From: Treponema sp. | GTDB lineage: Bacteria; Spirochaetota; Spirochaetia; Treponematales; Treponemataceae | Assembly (NCBI GenBank): GCA_024691265.1 | Contig: JAILNT010000063.1 | Span: 1 to 12,326 of the forward strand | Direction of reading: 5' to 3' | DNA length: 12,326 nt | Shown: in pieces, positions 5,952-12,326 of the stretch | Position numbering within the stretch: position 1 is the first letter of the stretch | Layout: every line of letters begins with the position of its first letter | The notes under the pieces: generated by a model | The model's database searches: none | Told to the model about the DNA's origin: nothing | What the model saw: the letters and a program-made list of their open reading frames with translations, nothing else | Made by a program: the position numbers and the translations under genes

Positions 5952-6928
5952 TTGTTTGCTCCATTTGCAGACTTCTTTGTGTAGCCATATTTTCTGTCTG
6001 TAAGTCCGTTAAGAAATGCTGAAATTGTGTTCATAATAAGAATACTGAACATAACTCCTTCAGGATATCCGCCAAAGTTTCTTATAAGGAATGTTAAAAG
6101 ACCACAACCAGCACCAAATACTATTCTTCCTTTTTTTGTTACTGGAGCTGTAGCATAGTCTGTTACCATGAATACTGCACCAAGAACAAAGCCACCTGAA
6201 ATCAATGAGAGAATAACAGAACCTGCAACGTCATTTCCCTTTACGAGTGCTGTAATTGCAGTTGCTAATGCCATTGTAACTGTCATTGCAACAGGTGCTC
6301 TCCAGTCTATTACTTTTGTTACAAGAAGATAAACAAAAGCAAGAAGAATAAGAAGTATGCTTGATTCTCCAATACAGCCTGCTCTGTTTCCTAAGAAATA
6401 CTGAAGATATGTTGAAGCATCTCCTGTAAAGCCATCTTTCATTTGTGAAAGAATTGTTGCAGAACTTATAGTGTCTATATGAGGTGTAAGCCATGTTGCA
6501 CCAAGGGCTGCAGGAAAACTTACAAACAGAAATGCTCTTCCGGCAAGGGCTGGATTAAATACATTTGCTCCAAGACCTCCAAAAAATCCTTTTGCTACAA
6601 CAACAGCAAATAATGAACCTAGTAAAACCATAAATATAGGAGTTGTAGGTGGAAGTACTAGTGCAAATATAAGTCCTGTTACAACAGCAGAGCAGTCCTT
6701 TATAGTAATCTTTTGCTTTGTTAATTTCTGAAATAAAGCTTCAAAGCCTACAGAAGCTATTACAGAAAGAAGAATTACGCAAAGAGCTTTAAGTCCGTAA
6801 AGATATACGCCATAAGCACACAAAGGAAGTAGTGCTATTATTACATTTCTCATCAGGTCTTGTGTATTTTGACCATAAGAAATGTGAGGCGATGAAGTAA
6901 TTCGAATTATATTATTCTGATTAGCCAT
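5948..6928 (-). CDS. rnfD: Rnf complex subunit D, integral membrane flavoprotein
   Basis: RnfD is the large membrane subunit that binds FMN covalently and takes part in ion translocation. With the start chosen here it is 326 residues. Typical family blocks are visible: SSPHISYGQNTQDLMRNVI at the N-terminus, GLIFALVLPPTTP (85-97), FNPALAGRAF (124-133), the SSATIL flavin motif (155-160, predicted flavinylated Thr158), TDYATAPVT (256-264) and YPEGVMFSILIMN (288-300). I chose the Met at 6928 because it has AAGGAG 8 nt upstream, forms a TAATG junction with the rnfC stop, and begins where RnfD homologues normally begin. An upstream in-frame ATG at 7033 would add 35 non-homologous residues lying inside rnfC. 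The end overlaps the rnfG start by 4 bp. Confidence 0.96.
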   Translation of the reverse strand: MANQNNIIRITSSPHISYGQNTQDLMRNVIIALLPLCAYGVYLYGLKALCVILLSVIASVGFEALFQKLTKQKITIKDCSAVVTGLIFALVLPPTTPIFMVLLGSLFAVVVAKGFFGGLGANVFNPALAGRAFLFVSFPAALGATWLTPHIDTISSATILSQMKDGFTGDASTYLQYFLGNRAGCIGESSILLILLAFVYLLVTKVIDWRAPVAMTVTMALATAITALVKGNDVAGSVILSLISGGFVLGAVFMVTDYATAPVTKKGRIVFGAGCGLLTFLIRNFGGYPEGVMFSILIMNTISAFLNGLTDRKYGYTKKSANGANK

Positions 6929-8277
6929 TAGTTTTTCTCCTTCTGCATTTGTGCTTTTAACTGTGCCTTTCCCACTCTGAATTTTTGTACAAGAGGAGAA
7001 TGTGCTGGACAGATAAATGCACAACAGCCACATTCCATACAGTCTTTAAGACCATAACTTTCTGCGGCTTTTAGATTTCCTTCTTTAAGACTTCTGGAAA
7101 TCATAACTGGAGTGAGATTTAAAGGACAAACTTCAATACATTTTCCACAGCCAATACAAGGAGATTCTTCTTCAAGATTTGTTTCCTTTGCTGTAAGGAA
7201 TGTAATTCCTGATGTTCCTTTTTCTATTGGGAAAACTGTATCTGCAACAGCTCTTCCCATCATAGGTCCACCGCTTAATATTTTACAGGTGTTTTCTTCA
7301 TCTATTTCTATAACAGATGGAATTAAATCTTTAAGAATTGTTCCTACAGGAACTTTTATATTCTTTGGAGTTTTACAAGCTCCACCTGAAATTGTAAGAG
7401 GACGTTCAATTAAAGGCATTCCTTTTCTGAATGCATCTGATATTGCACAAGCTGTGTTTACATTGATAACCATGCAGCCTACGTTTGAAGGAATTCCTCC
7501 AGAAGGAACTTCTCTGCCTGTTGCAGCTTTTATTAAGACTTTTTCACCACCCTGAGGATACTTTGTATCTGTCAGGCAAATTGAAATTTTATCTTTACAT
7601 GGAGATTTTGATATTGCTTCCTGAAGTTTTGGAATCAAATATTCTTTATTGTCTGTAATTACTATAAGTCCTTTAGACTGTGTATGATGTATAGCTATAG
7701 AAAGACCATCTATAACCCTTTCAGGACTCTCTCCTAATGTTCTTTCATCGATTGTTATATATGGTTCACATTCTGATGCATTTAAAAGAACATAGTCGAG
7801 CTTCTCTGTTTTGTGGAATTTTACATGCGTAGGAAATGAAGCTCCTCCCATACCTGTAATACCAGCTTCTCTGATTCTCTGTTCAATTTCTTCGTGTGTA
7901 CAAGTAAAAGGATCTAATATCTGCATATATGCAGTCTTTTCTTCTGCTGTACCAATTGCATCGTCTCCCTGAATTACAATACAAGGAGCTTCCATATTAC
8001 CTGACACTGGACGATTTTCAATTTTCTTAATCGTTCCAGCTATTGATGCATGAACAGGGGCGTTAATTATACCTGCAGATATATCTGAATCTGCTATTTT
8101 CTGACCTTTGGCGACTATATCGCCAACCTTTACTAATGGTACATTCTTGATACCGCCTATTGTAAACGGAATAACTACCATTTTGGTTGAAGGAAGAACT
8201 GTCTGTATTTGAAGTTCGTTTGATAGCTCTTTCTTTTCCTGAGGGAACACACCCCCTATAAAAGTGCGCGTTTTCAT
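6928..8277 (-). CDS. rnfC: Rnf complex subunit C, NADH/FMN and Fe-S subunit
   Basis: RnfC is the peripheral cytoplasmic subunit where NAD+ is reduced; it binds FMN and two 4Fe-4S clusters. The 449-residue protein starts with the usual MKTRTFIGGVFP. It then shows a biotinyl/lipoyl-like region (about 45-85, VKVGDIVAKGQKIAD), the nucleotide-site motif GITGMGGASFPTHVKF (139-154) with NASECEPYI (166-174), and a second conserved block GGIPSNVGCMVINV (260-273). Two ferredoxin motifs close it: C374/C377/C380/C384 and C413/C416/C419/C423. Length and residues are normal. It is the first gene of the operon. No Shine-Dalgarno sequence is visible, and a TTGACC / TAGAAT promoter places the transcription start at the ATG itself, so leaderless translation is likely. 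Divergent from the UPF0164 gene across 375 bp. Confidence 0.97.
   Translation of the reverse strand: MKTRTFIGGVFPQEKKELSNELQIQTVLPSTKMVVIPFTIGGIKNVPLVKVGDIVAKGQKIADSDISAGIINAPVHASIAGTIKKIENRPVSGNMEAPCIVIQGDDAIGTAEEKTAYMQILDPFTCTHEEIEQRIREAGITGMGGASFPTHVKFHKTEKLDYVLLNASECEPYITIDERTLGESPERVIDGLSIAIHHTQSKGLIVITDNKEYLIPKLQEAISKSPCKDKISICLTDTKYPQGGEKVLIKAATGREVPSGGIPSNVGCMVINVNTACAISDAFRKGMPLIERPLTISGGACKTPKNIKVPVGTILKDLIPSVIEIDEENTCKILSGGPMMGRAVADTVFPIEKGTSGITFLTAKETNLEEESPCIGCGKCIEVCPLNLTPVMISRSLKEGNLKAAESYGLKDCMECGCCAFICPAHSPLVQKFRVGKAQLKAQMQKEKN
6937..6942 (-). promoter_or_regulatory. Shine-Dalgarno site that fixes the rnfD start
   Basis: AAGGAG on the minus strand, 8 nt before the ATG at 6928, inside the 3' end of rnfC. 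It supports the shorter rnfD reading and coupled translation through the TAATG junction. Confidence 0.8.
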
Positions 8278-8283
8278 GCTAGC

Positions 8284-8313
8284 ATTCTACTACTTAGTAT
8301 CGCTTAGGGTCAA
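8284..8313 (-). promoter_or_regulatory. Predicted rnf operon promoter, apparently leaderless
   Basis: On the minus strand, TTGACC (8308-8313, 5 of 6), an 18-bp spacer and TAGAAT (8284-8289, 5 of 6). Only six bases (GCTAGC) separate the -10 box from the rnfC ATG, so the predicted +1 is the A of the ATG at 8277. An A/T-tract-rich stretch directly upstream could act as an UP element. Prediction by eye only. Confidence 0.5.
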
Positions 8314-8403
8314 ATTCTCTACTGTATTTTTCAACGTTTTTTTTCAAAAAAAACTGTTATTTTTATATTTTTATTGCATTTTTCTGTTTTTTCGATAAAA
8401 AAC

Positions 8404-8459
8404 CGTCATTTTTCGTCATAAAATTTCTTTATATGAATGATTTTGAATGTTTTTGAATG
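8404..8459. repeat. Helically phased short repeats (CGTCAT x2, TGAATG x3)
   Basis: CGTCAT occurs at 8404-8409 and 8414-8419. TGAATG occurs at 8434-8439, 8444-8449 and 8454-8459. Within each set the copies are exactly 10 bp apart, one helical turn, and the T-runs between them are in phase too. This could be a tandem protein-binding array on one DNA face or curved DNA. Confidence 0.45.
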
Positions 8460-8498
8460 CTTTTATGTACGTATTTTTCATATTTTTTAGTTGCTAGT

Positions 8499-8526
8499 TT
8501 GTATTTGTATATATGTATCATATTAT
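8499..8526 (+). promoter_or_regulatory. Weak candidate promoter for the UPF0164 gene
   Basis: TTGTAT (8499-8504), a 16-bp spacer and TATTAT (8521-8526, 5 of 6) would start transcription near 8533, giving a leader of about 120 nt. An alternative pair is TTGCTC (8570-8575) / TAACAT (8593-8598) with a 17-bp spacer. Neither is strong; the region is so AT-rich that chance matches are expected. Confidence 0.25.
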
Positions 8527-8652
8527 AGAAGATTTATTCTGATGATGAAAATAGTCTGTAACCTTTCAGTTGCTCTGTTTTATTTATTTTGGTAACATGT
8601 TTTGTTTCTATGAAAAAAACCGATACTAAATAAATACGGAGGTTTTGTATTT

Positions 8653-9702
8653 ATGCAAAAAACGCTTTTATCAGCTTTGGCATTGTTTGTCATGGCTTCA
8701 AGCCTGTTTGCTTATAATCCACCAACTGGAGGTGAAGAATTATATCGTCTTTCAGAACCAGAATTGCTTGTTGGTGGTAGATCTGCAGCTGGAGGAAGTC
8801 TTTTTTATGTAACACCAGCTTCTATTGTTAATAATCCTGCTTTAACAGCATTAGAACAGCGTACAATGCTTGATGTTGGATACACAGCATTAATCGATAG
8901 TGATGATGATAGTGGTGATTCTTATGGAAATGCATTTCAACTTGGATTAACAGTTCCTTCTAAGTGGGGAGTTTTAACAGGTCTTGTTGAAGGTGTAATG
9001 TCTCCTTTTTATGATATGCATTTAGGTCATAGCTTTGATTTCAGAGCTGGTTTTGCAAAAGATGTAACAGATGTTCTTAGTGTTGGTACTAGTGCAGATG
9101 TTGGTATATTCTATGGAGATGGTACCGATTGGACTGCTGGTATTGATGTTGGTGCTTTATGGTCTTGTGGTCAGGTTGGATTTGTAAAAGATTTTAGAAT
9201 TGGAGCTTCTCTCCTTAACCTCGGAAAACCATTTACAAATGCAGAACTTGTAGCAATGGACGGTGAAAGTGAAGCTGAATCTTTCCCAGGACTTGCAACC
9301 CTAAAGGCTGGTGTTGCTGGTGTATTACTTAGCAAGGGAAAAACAAAACTTGGCTTTTCTTCTGATTTAAGTTTCCCAACTTTCCAAAATGTTGTATTTG
9401 ATGCAGGAATGCAGATTAGTTACAATGATATAATTCGTTTGAGTACAAGTTGGGAAGCTAACCTTAGGGAAATCTTAGAAGATAACAAGATTAACCTTCC
9501 AGCTGTTGGCTTATCATTCAAATTTGTTTTAAATTCTTCAAAGCTTGCTCAGGGAAATGCTGATTGGGGACAGAGTGAAATGCTTGTTTCTTCAGCCTGG
9601 CAGCAGCTTTATGGAAATGTTCAAGCAGTTTCTGGTAGTGCTTTATTAAAGCTTGGAATGTCTGATACGACACCACCTGAAATTACATTGTGGAATGAGT
9701 AA
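8653..9702 (+). CDS. UPF0164/FadL-like outer-membrane protein
   Basis: A 349-residue secreted protein of the treponemal UPF0164 type, proposed in Treponema to be FadL-like outer-membrane beta-barrels taking up hydrophobic nutrients; the substrate here is unknown. A signal peptide covers residues 1-20 (hydrophobic LLSALALFVMASSLFA, cleavage before YNPP). The mature part opens with the family-type segment GGRSAAGGSLFYVTPASIVNNPALTALE-like (conserved ASI..NPA core) and continues with alternating short beta-strands rich in Gly, aromatic residues and Ser/Thr, as in barrel proteins. The ATG at 8653 has CGGAGG 10 nt upstream. The C-terminus ends in DTTPPEITLWNE, which resembles the inter-module linkers of the next gene's product. 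The Ig-repeat gene follows 20 nt downstream on the same strand, so the two are probably co-transcribed and may act together in the envelope. Confidence 0.8.
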   Translation: MQKTLLSALALFVMASSLFAYNPPTGGEELYRLSEPELLVGGRSAAGGSLFYVTPASIVNNPALTALEQRTMLDVGYTALIDSDDDSGDSYGNAFQLGLTVPSKWGVLTGLVEGVMSPFYDMHLGHSFDFRAGFAKDVTDVLSVGTSADVGIFYGDGTDWTAGIDVGALWSCGQVGFVKDFRIGASLLNLGKPFTNAELVAMDGESEAESFPGLATLKAGVAGVLLSKGKTKLGFSSDLSFPTFQNVVFDAGMQISYNDIIRLSTSWEANLREILEDNKINLPAVGLSFKFVLNSSKLAQGNADWGQSEMLVSSAWQQLYGNVQAVSGSALLKLGMSDTTPPEITLWNE

Positions 9703-9722
9703 TATTTAGATACGGATTGTTT

Positions 9723-12326
9723 ATGAAGAATAATTTTTTACTTGCAAAAAAAATTACAGCGGCTGCAATAGTAGCTTTGGCTTCCGCATCATTGTTCGCA
9801 GAACATGCTCCGGTTTATATTTCACCGAATAATGATGGTATTCAGGATATTCTTGAAGTGCCTATCCTTGTTAAGGAAAAGCGTTATGTTATGGAATGGA
9901 GTTTCTTTATCTATGATAAAGATAAAGTACCTGTTCGTGTTATTTCGAACAAAGAAAAACGTCCAGACCGCTTAACATTTCGTAGCTTTTGGTCATCACT
10001 TTTTAAAACTAAAAAGGGAGTAGATATTCCAAAATCTGTTAGTTGGAATGGAACTTTAGATGATGGTTCAATTGCTCCTGATGGTTTTTATTATTATGCA
10101 TTTGAAGCTACTGATGATAATGGTAATAGCAGTAAGACATCTTTGTTGGAAGTAGTTGTTGATAATACACCTCCTGAAGTTAAGTTAGAAGAGCTTCCAG
10201 ATGACCAAAAAATCTTTGGTGAAGGTGATAAGGCTGTATTTACAGTAAAGCAGTCAGGTTCTCAGGAAGATTTATGGACTGCAAAAATTGTTGACTCTAT
10301 GGGAAAAACTGTTTGGCAGAGAAAGTGGGAAAGTGCAGACGGAAAGGCTGAACCTCTTACTTTTGATTGGGACGGTTCAGGAATAGATGAAAATGGCATG
10401 ATTACAGGTCTTGTACCAGATGGAGTTTATTCTTATGAAATCACATCTACAGACCGTGCTGGTAACAAATCTGCAGAGGCTAAGATTTCTAATATCATTT
10501 ACTCATCTGTAAAACCTTCAACAAACATTGTTATCAATGGCAGCCGTTATTTCTCACCTGGAACAAACAGTAAACAGAATGCTATTTCTTTTGATGTTTC
10601 TATTCCAGCTCCAGATGGAAAAATTAATAGGGGTGCAAAACTTATTGCATGGTCAATTTCTATTGTTGACCAGAATAATAAGGAAATAAGAAAATTTGAG
10701 GGAACAGATAAAGCTCCTTCTTCTATCATTTTTGATGGTAAGAATGTAAAGCTTTCTCCATCTGTTAATGTAAATGGAAATAGTAATTCTTCTTATATTC
10801 CAGATGGAAGTTATCAGGCAATTGTTAATGCAAAGTATCAGAATGGATATGAAACAGTTCCTGTTAATTCTCCTTCATTTATAAAAGATACAAATCTTCC
10901 AGTGGCAACTATCAAGCCAAGTAACAAGATATTCTCTCCAGATGGTGATGGTGTACTTGATACAATTTCATTTGCTGAAACTTTCAATAAAGAAGCTACA
11001 TGGACAGGAAATATATTGTCTAGCGATGGAAAAGTTGTTCGTTCTTATGAATTAGGACAGACTCCAGAAACATCTTTGACATGGGACGGTATTGATTCAG
11101 ACGGAAAACTTGCTCCTGATGGATATTATTCTTATGAAATTGCCGCTATTGACCTTGCTGGTAATGAAAGCAAGATTAAGTCAGAGTCTTTCCATCTTGA
11201 TACAAGTAAGACTGTTCTTATTCTCTCTGCTTCTCCTTCTGTATTCTCTCCTGTTGGAAAAGCTAACCACAATGTATTGACATTGACTCCTGTTGAAAAG
11301 ACAAATTCAATTGTATCTTACGAGCTTGTAATAAAAGATTCTTCAAATAATGTTGTTAAGACATTTGCAAAAGAATCTGCTCTTCCTCCTTCAATCTTGT
11401 GGAATGGCTACGATGAGAATAATCAGCTTTGTCCAGATGGTTCTTATACAGCACAGCTTTCTACAATTGCAGAAAACGGAAGCAGGGCATCTGCTGCATC
11501 TCAGCCATTTGCTATTGATACAAATCCTCCTGAAGTTACATTAACAGCTCCAGAACTCTTGGTATTCTCTCCTGATGGAGATGGAAACCTTGATGACTTC
11601 ACAATTCTTGCTACATCATCTACAGAAAATAAGTGGACTGGTGCTATAAAAGATGCTTCTGGAAATGTTGTAAAGAGTTATGAATGGAAGGGTTCAGTTC
11701 CAGAATCAATAACATGGGACGGAAGAGACGAAAGTGGTAACCTTGTTGCAGATGGTGTTTATAGCTTTGCTGTAAATGCAGAAGATGAAGCTGGTAATTC
11801 AACTGCTGCTACAATAAATAACATTTCAGTTGATACACGTGAAGCTAAAGCTTATGTTACAGCCGCACTTTCTGCTATTTCTCCAAATGGTGATAATGTA
11901 AAAGATGAGCAGACTTTCAATATCCGTACATCTTTGACAGATGGAATTGCAACATGGAAGTTCTCTATTGTTGATACAAATGGAAAGACTGTAAAAGAAT
12001 GGACTGAAAAAGACCAGAAAGATTTGCCACAGACAATAACATGGGACGGAAAAGATTCTTCAGGAAAAGCTGTAGAAGGCGTTCTTACAGGTAATCTTGA
12101 CTTGTCTTATATAAAGGGTAATAAGATTTCTGCATCTACATCTTCATTTGTAAGTACAGCAACAGCACCTGTAATATCAGTTCGCACAGTTCCTGATTAC
12201 TTCAGTCCTGATAATGATGGTGAAAATGATGATTTGTTCATTATGTTGAAGTGTGAAAGCTTAGTATCACTTGATAACTGGTCGTTTGTTATTAGTGACC
12301 CAGAAAGCAAGAAACCATTCTGGACA
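9723..12326 (+). CDS. Large secreted protein of FlgD-like Ig modules, truncated by window end
   Basis: The frame is open from the ATG at 9723 to the last base: 868 residues without a stop, so the 3' end is missing. A signal peptide (1-26, ending SLFA before EHAP) marks export. The rest is about seven modules of about 100 residues, each with an Asp-rich SPxxDG start (S34, S405, S616, S720, S828; degenerate at S278 and S509), a W(D/N)G turn (W108, W216, W454, W560, W665, W774; FDG at F337) and usually DGxYxYxxxAxDxAGN. This is the FlgD-Ig/CHU_C-like fold type used in surface and periplasmic scaffolds; the Asp-rich loops may bind Ca2+. A catalytic domain is not visible. Similar treponemal proteins, as I recall, end in an OmpA-like peptidoglycan-binding domain, which here would lie beyond the window. 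The Shine-Dalgarno is weak (ACGGA), and the UPF0164 gene ends 20 nt upstream. Confidence 0.85.
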   Translation, partial: MKNNFLLAKKITAAAIVALASASLFAEHAPVYISPNNDGIQDILEVPILVKEKRYVMEWSFFIYDKDKVPVRVISNKEKRPDRLTFRSFWSSLFKTKKGVDIPKSVSWNGTLDDGSIAPDGFYYYAFEATDDNGNSSKTSLLEVVVDNTPPEVKLEELPDDQKIFGEGDKAVFTVKQSGSQEDLWTAKIVDSMGKTVWQRKWESADGKAEPLTFDWDGSGIDENGMITGLVPDGVYSYEITSTDRAGNKSAEAKISNIIYSSVKPSTNIVINGSRYFSPGTNSKQNAISFDVSIPAPDGKINRGAKLIAWSISIVDQNNKEIRKFEGTDKAPSSIIFDGKNVKLSPSVNVNGNSNSSYIPDGSYQAIVNAKYQNGYETVPVNSPSFIKDTNLPVATIKPSNKIFSPDGDGVLDTISFAETFNKEATWTGNILSSDGKVVRSYELGQTPETSLTWDGIDSDGKLAPDGYYSYEIAAIDLAGNESKIKSESFHLDTSKTVLILSASPSVFSPVGKANHNVLTLTPVEKTNSIVSYELVIKDSSNNVVKTFAKESALPPSILWNGYDENNQLCPDGSYTAQLSTIAENGSRASAASQPFAIDTNPPEVTLTAPELLVFSPDGDGNLDDFTILATSSTENKWTGAIKDASGNVVKSYEWKGSVPESITWDGRDESGNLVADGVYSFAVNAEDEAGNSTAATINNISVDTREAKAYVTAALSAISPNGDNVKDEQTFNIRTSLTDGIATWKFSIVDTNGKTVKEWTEKDQKDLPQTITWDGKDSSGKAVEGVLTGNLDLSYIKGNKISASTSSFVSTATAPVISVRTVPDYFSPDNDGENDDLFIMLKCESLVSLDNWSFVISDPESKKPFWT
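10935..12326 (+). repeat. In-gene tandem module repeat region
   Basis: The modules are visible in DNA as well as in protein. ACATGGGACGG recurs at three WDG turns (near 11080, 11714 and 12041), and the TCTCC(T/A)GATGG(T/A)GATGG core recurs at two SPDGDG loops (near 10935 and 11568). The copies have diverged over most of their length, so this is an old protein-level repeat and not a fresh DNA duplication. Confidence 0.6.

Larger units (their letters stand above)
8278..8652. other. Divergent regulatory region between rnfC and the UPF0164 gene, no gene
   Basis: This 375-bp stretch is very AT-rich and has no coding frame of note. Nearest rnfC is the rnf promoter. Then comes a block of T-tracts (8327-8331, 8337-8344, 8360-8364, 8368-8372, 8379-8383, 8387-8392, 8409-8413) spaced near 10 bp, with two palindromes, GTTTTTTTTCAAAAAAAAC (8336-8354) and GTTTTTTCGATAAAAAAC (8386-8403). 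CGTCAT and TGAATG repeats follow at 10-bp spacing. Nearest the plus-strand gene are weak promoter candidates and a CGGAGG ribosome-binding site (8637-8642). Intrinsic DNA curvature is likely. Confidence 0.6.

Noticed and set aside
6231..6494. Minus-strand 87-residue frame within rnfD.
   Set aside because: An out-of-frame shadow: its composition is Ser/Asn/Tyr/Cys-rich nonsense, and rnfD is clearly the real frame here.
6929..7033. In-frame 35-residue N-terminal extension of rnfD starting at 7033.
   Set aside because: It lies wholly inside rnfC and encodes residues with no place in RnfD. The Met at 6928 has a good Shine-Dalgarno and a TAATG junction with the rnfC stop.
7112..7555. Plus-strand 147-residue frame opposite rnfC.
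   Set aside because: Antisense shadow of a strongly conserved gene, with no ribosome-binding site and no family features.
8336..8403. The two A/T palindromes read as a possible terminator or a Rex/Fnr operator.
   Set aside because: Stems of only A-T pairs are too weak for termination, and neither matches the TTGTGA...TCACAA or TTGAT...ATCAA forms. DNA curvature is the simpler explanation.
10547..10729. Minus-strand 60-residue frame.
   Set aside because: Antisense shadow inside the Ig-module gene, with no initiation signals.
11092..11544. Two Leu-rich plus-strand frames (62 and 64 residues).
   Set aside because: They are +1-type shadows of the large Ig-module gene, which stays open through this region.
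1..12326. CRISPR arrays, tRNA or rRNA genes, insertion sequences, toxin-antitoxin pairs and phage genes.
   Set aside because: None was seen: no regularly spaced long direct repeats, no cloverleaf or rRNA-like sequence, no transposase or terminal inverted repeats. The locus looks like ordinary chromosomal sequence.

Overview
The window is AT-rich bacterial DNA and most likely comes from a spirochaete of the genus Treponema. Three things suggest this: a FadL-like outer-membrane protein of the UPF0164 type, which is characteristic of treponemes; a large secreted protein built of FlgD-like Ig modules directly behind it; and a clostridial-style rnfCDGEAB operon, which host-associated anaerobic treponemes carry. 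The species cannot be told from this sequence.

Layout. (1) 7-1539, minus strand: a 510-residue soluble protein of unknown function. (2) 1657-2439, minus: a membrane-bound regulator with about six N-terminal membrane helices and a C-terminal LuxR-type DNA-binding domain. (3) 2440-2771: an intergenic stretch holding the regulator's promoter, a cluster of GGATA/TATCC repeats, and a run of hairpins ending in a strong bidirectional terminator. (4) 2772-8277, minus: a complete six-gene rnf operon in the order C-D-G-E-A-B. (5) 8278-8652: a gene-free divergent regulatory region rich in phased T-tracts and 10-bp-spaced repeats. (6) 8653-9702, plus: the UPF0164 outer-membrane protein. (7) 9723 to the window end, plus: an open, right-truncated reading frame of at least 868 residues with a signal peptide and about seven Ig-like modules.

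How the genes work together. Rnf is a membrane complex that oxidises reduced ferredoxin, reduces NAD+ and pumps Na+ or H+. All six subunits are present, most with visible cofactor motifs. RnfG is unusual: it carries two full FMN-binding domains, each with an intact xGAxxT flavin-attachment motif, where the usual subunit has one. The plus-strand pair looks like an envelope unit: a beta-barrel protein and a repetitive periplasmic or surface protein, probably co-transcribed.

The most unexpected regulatory pattern concerns the first genes of the three minus-strand units (rnfC, the membrane LuxR gene and the 510-residue gene). None has a convincing Shine-Dalgarno sequence. Each has a sigma70-like -10 box so close to its ATG that the mRNA would have a leader of about 0-5 nt. 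The internal rnf genes have clear Shine-Dalgarno sites. The membrane regulator and its downstream neighbour also share an upstream sequence motif, so the regulator may control both.
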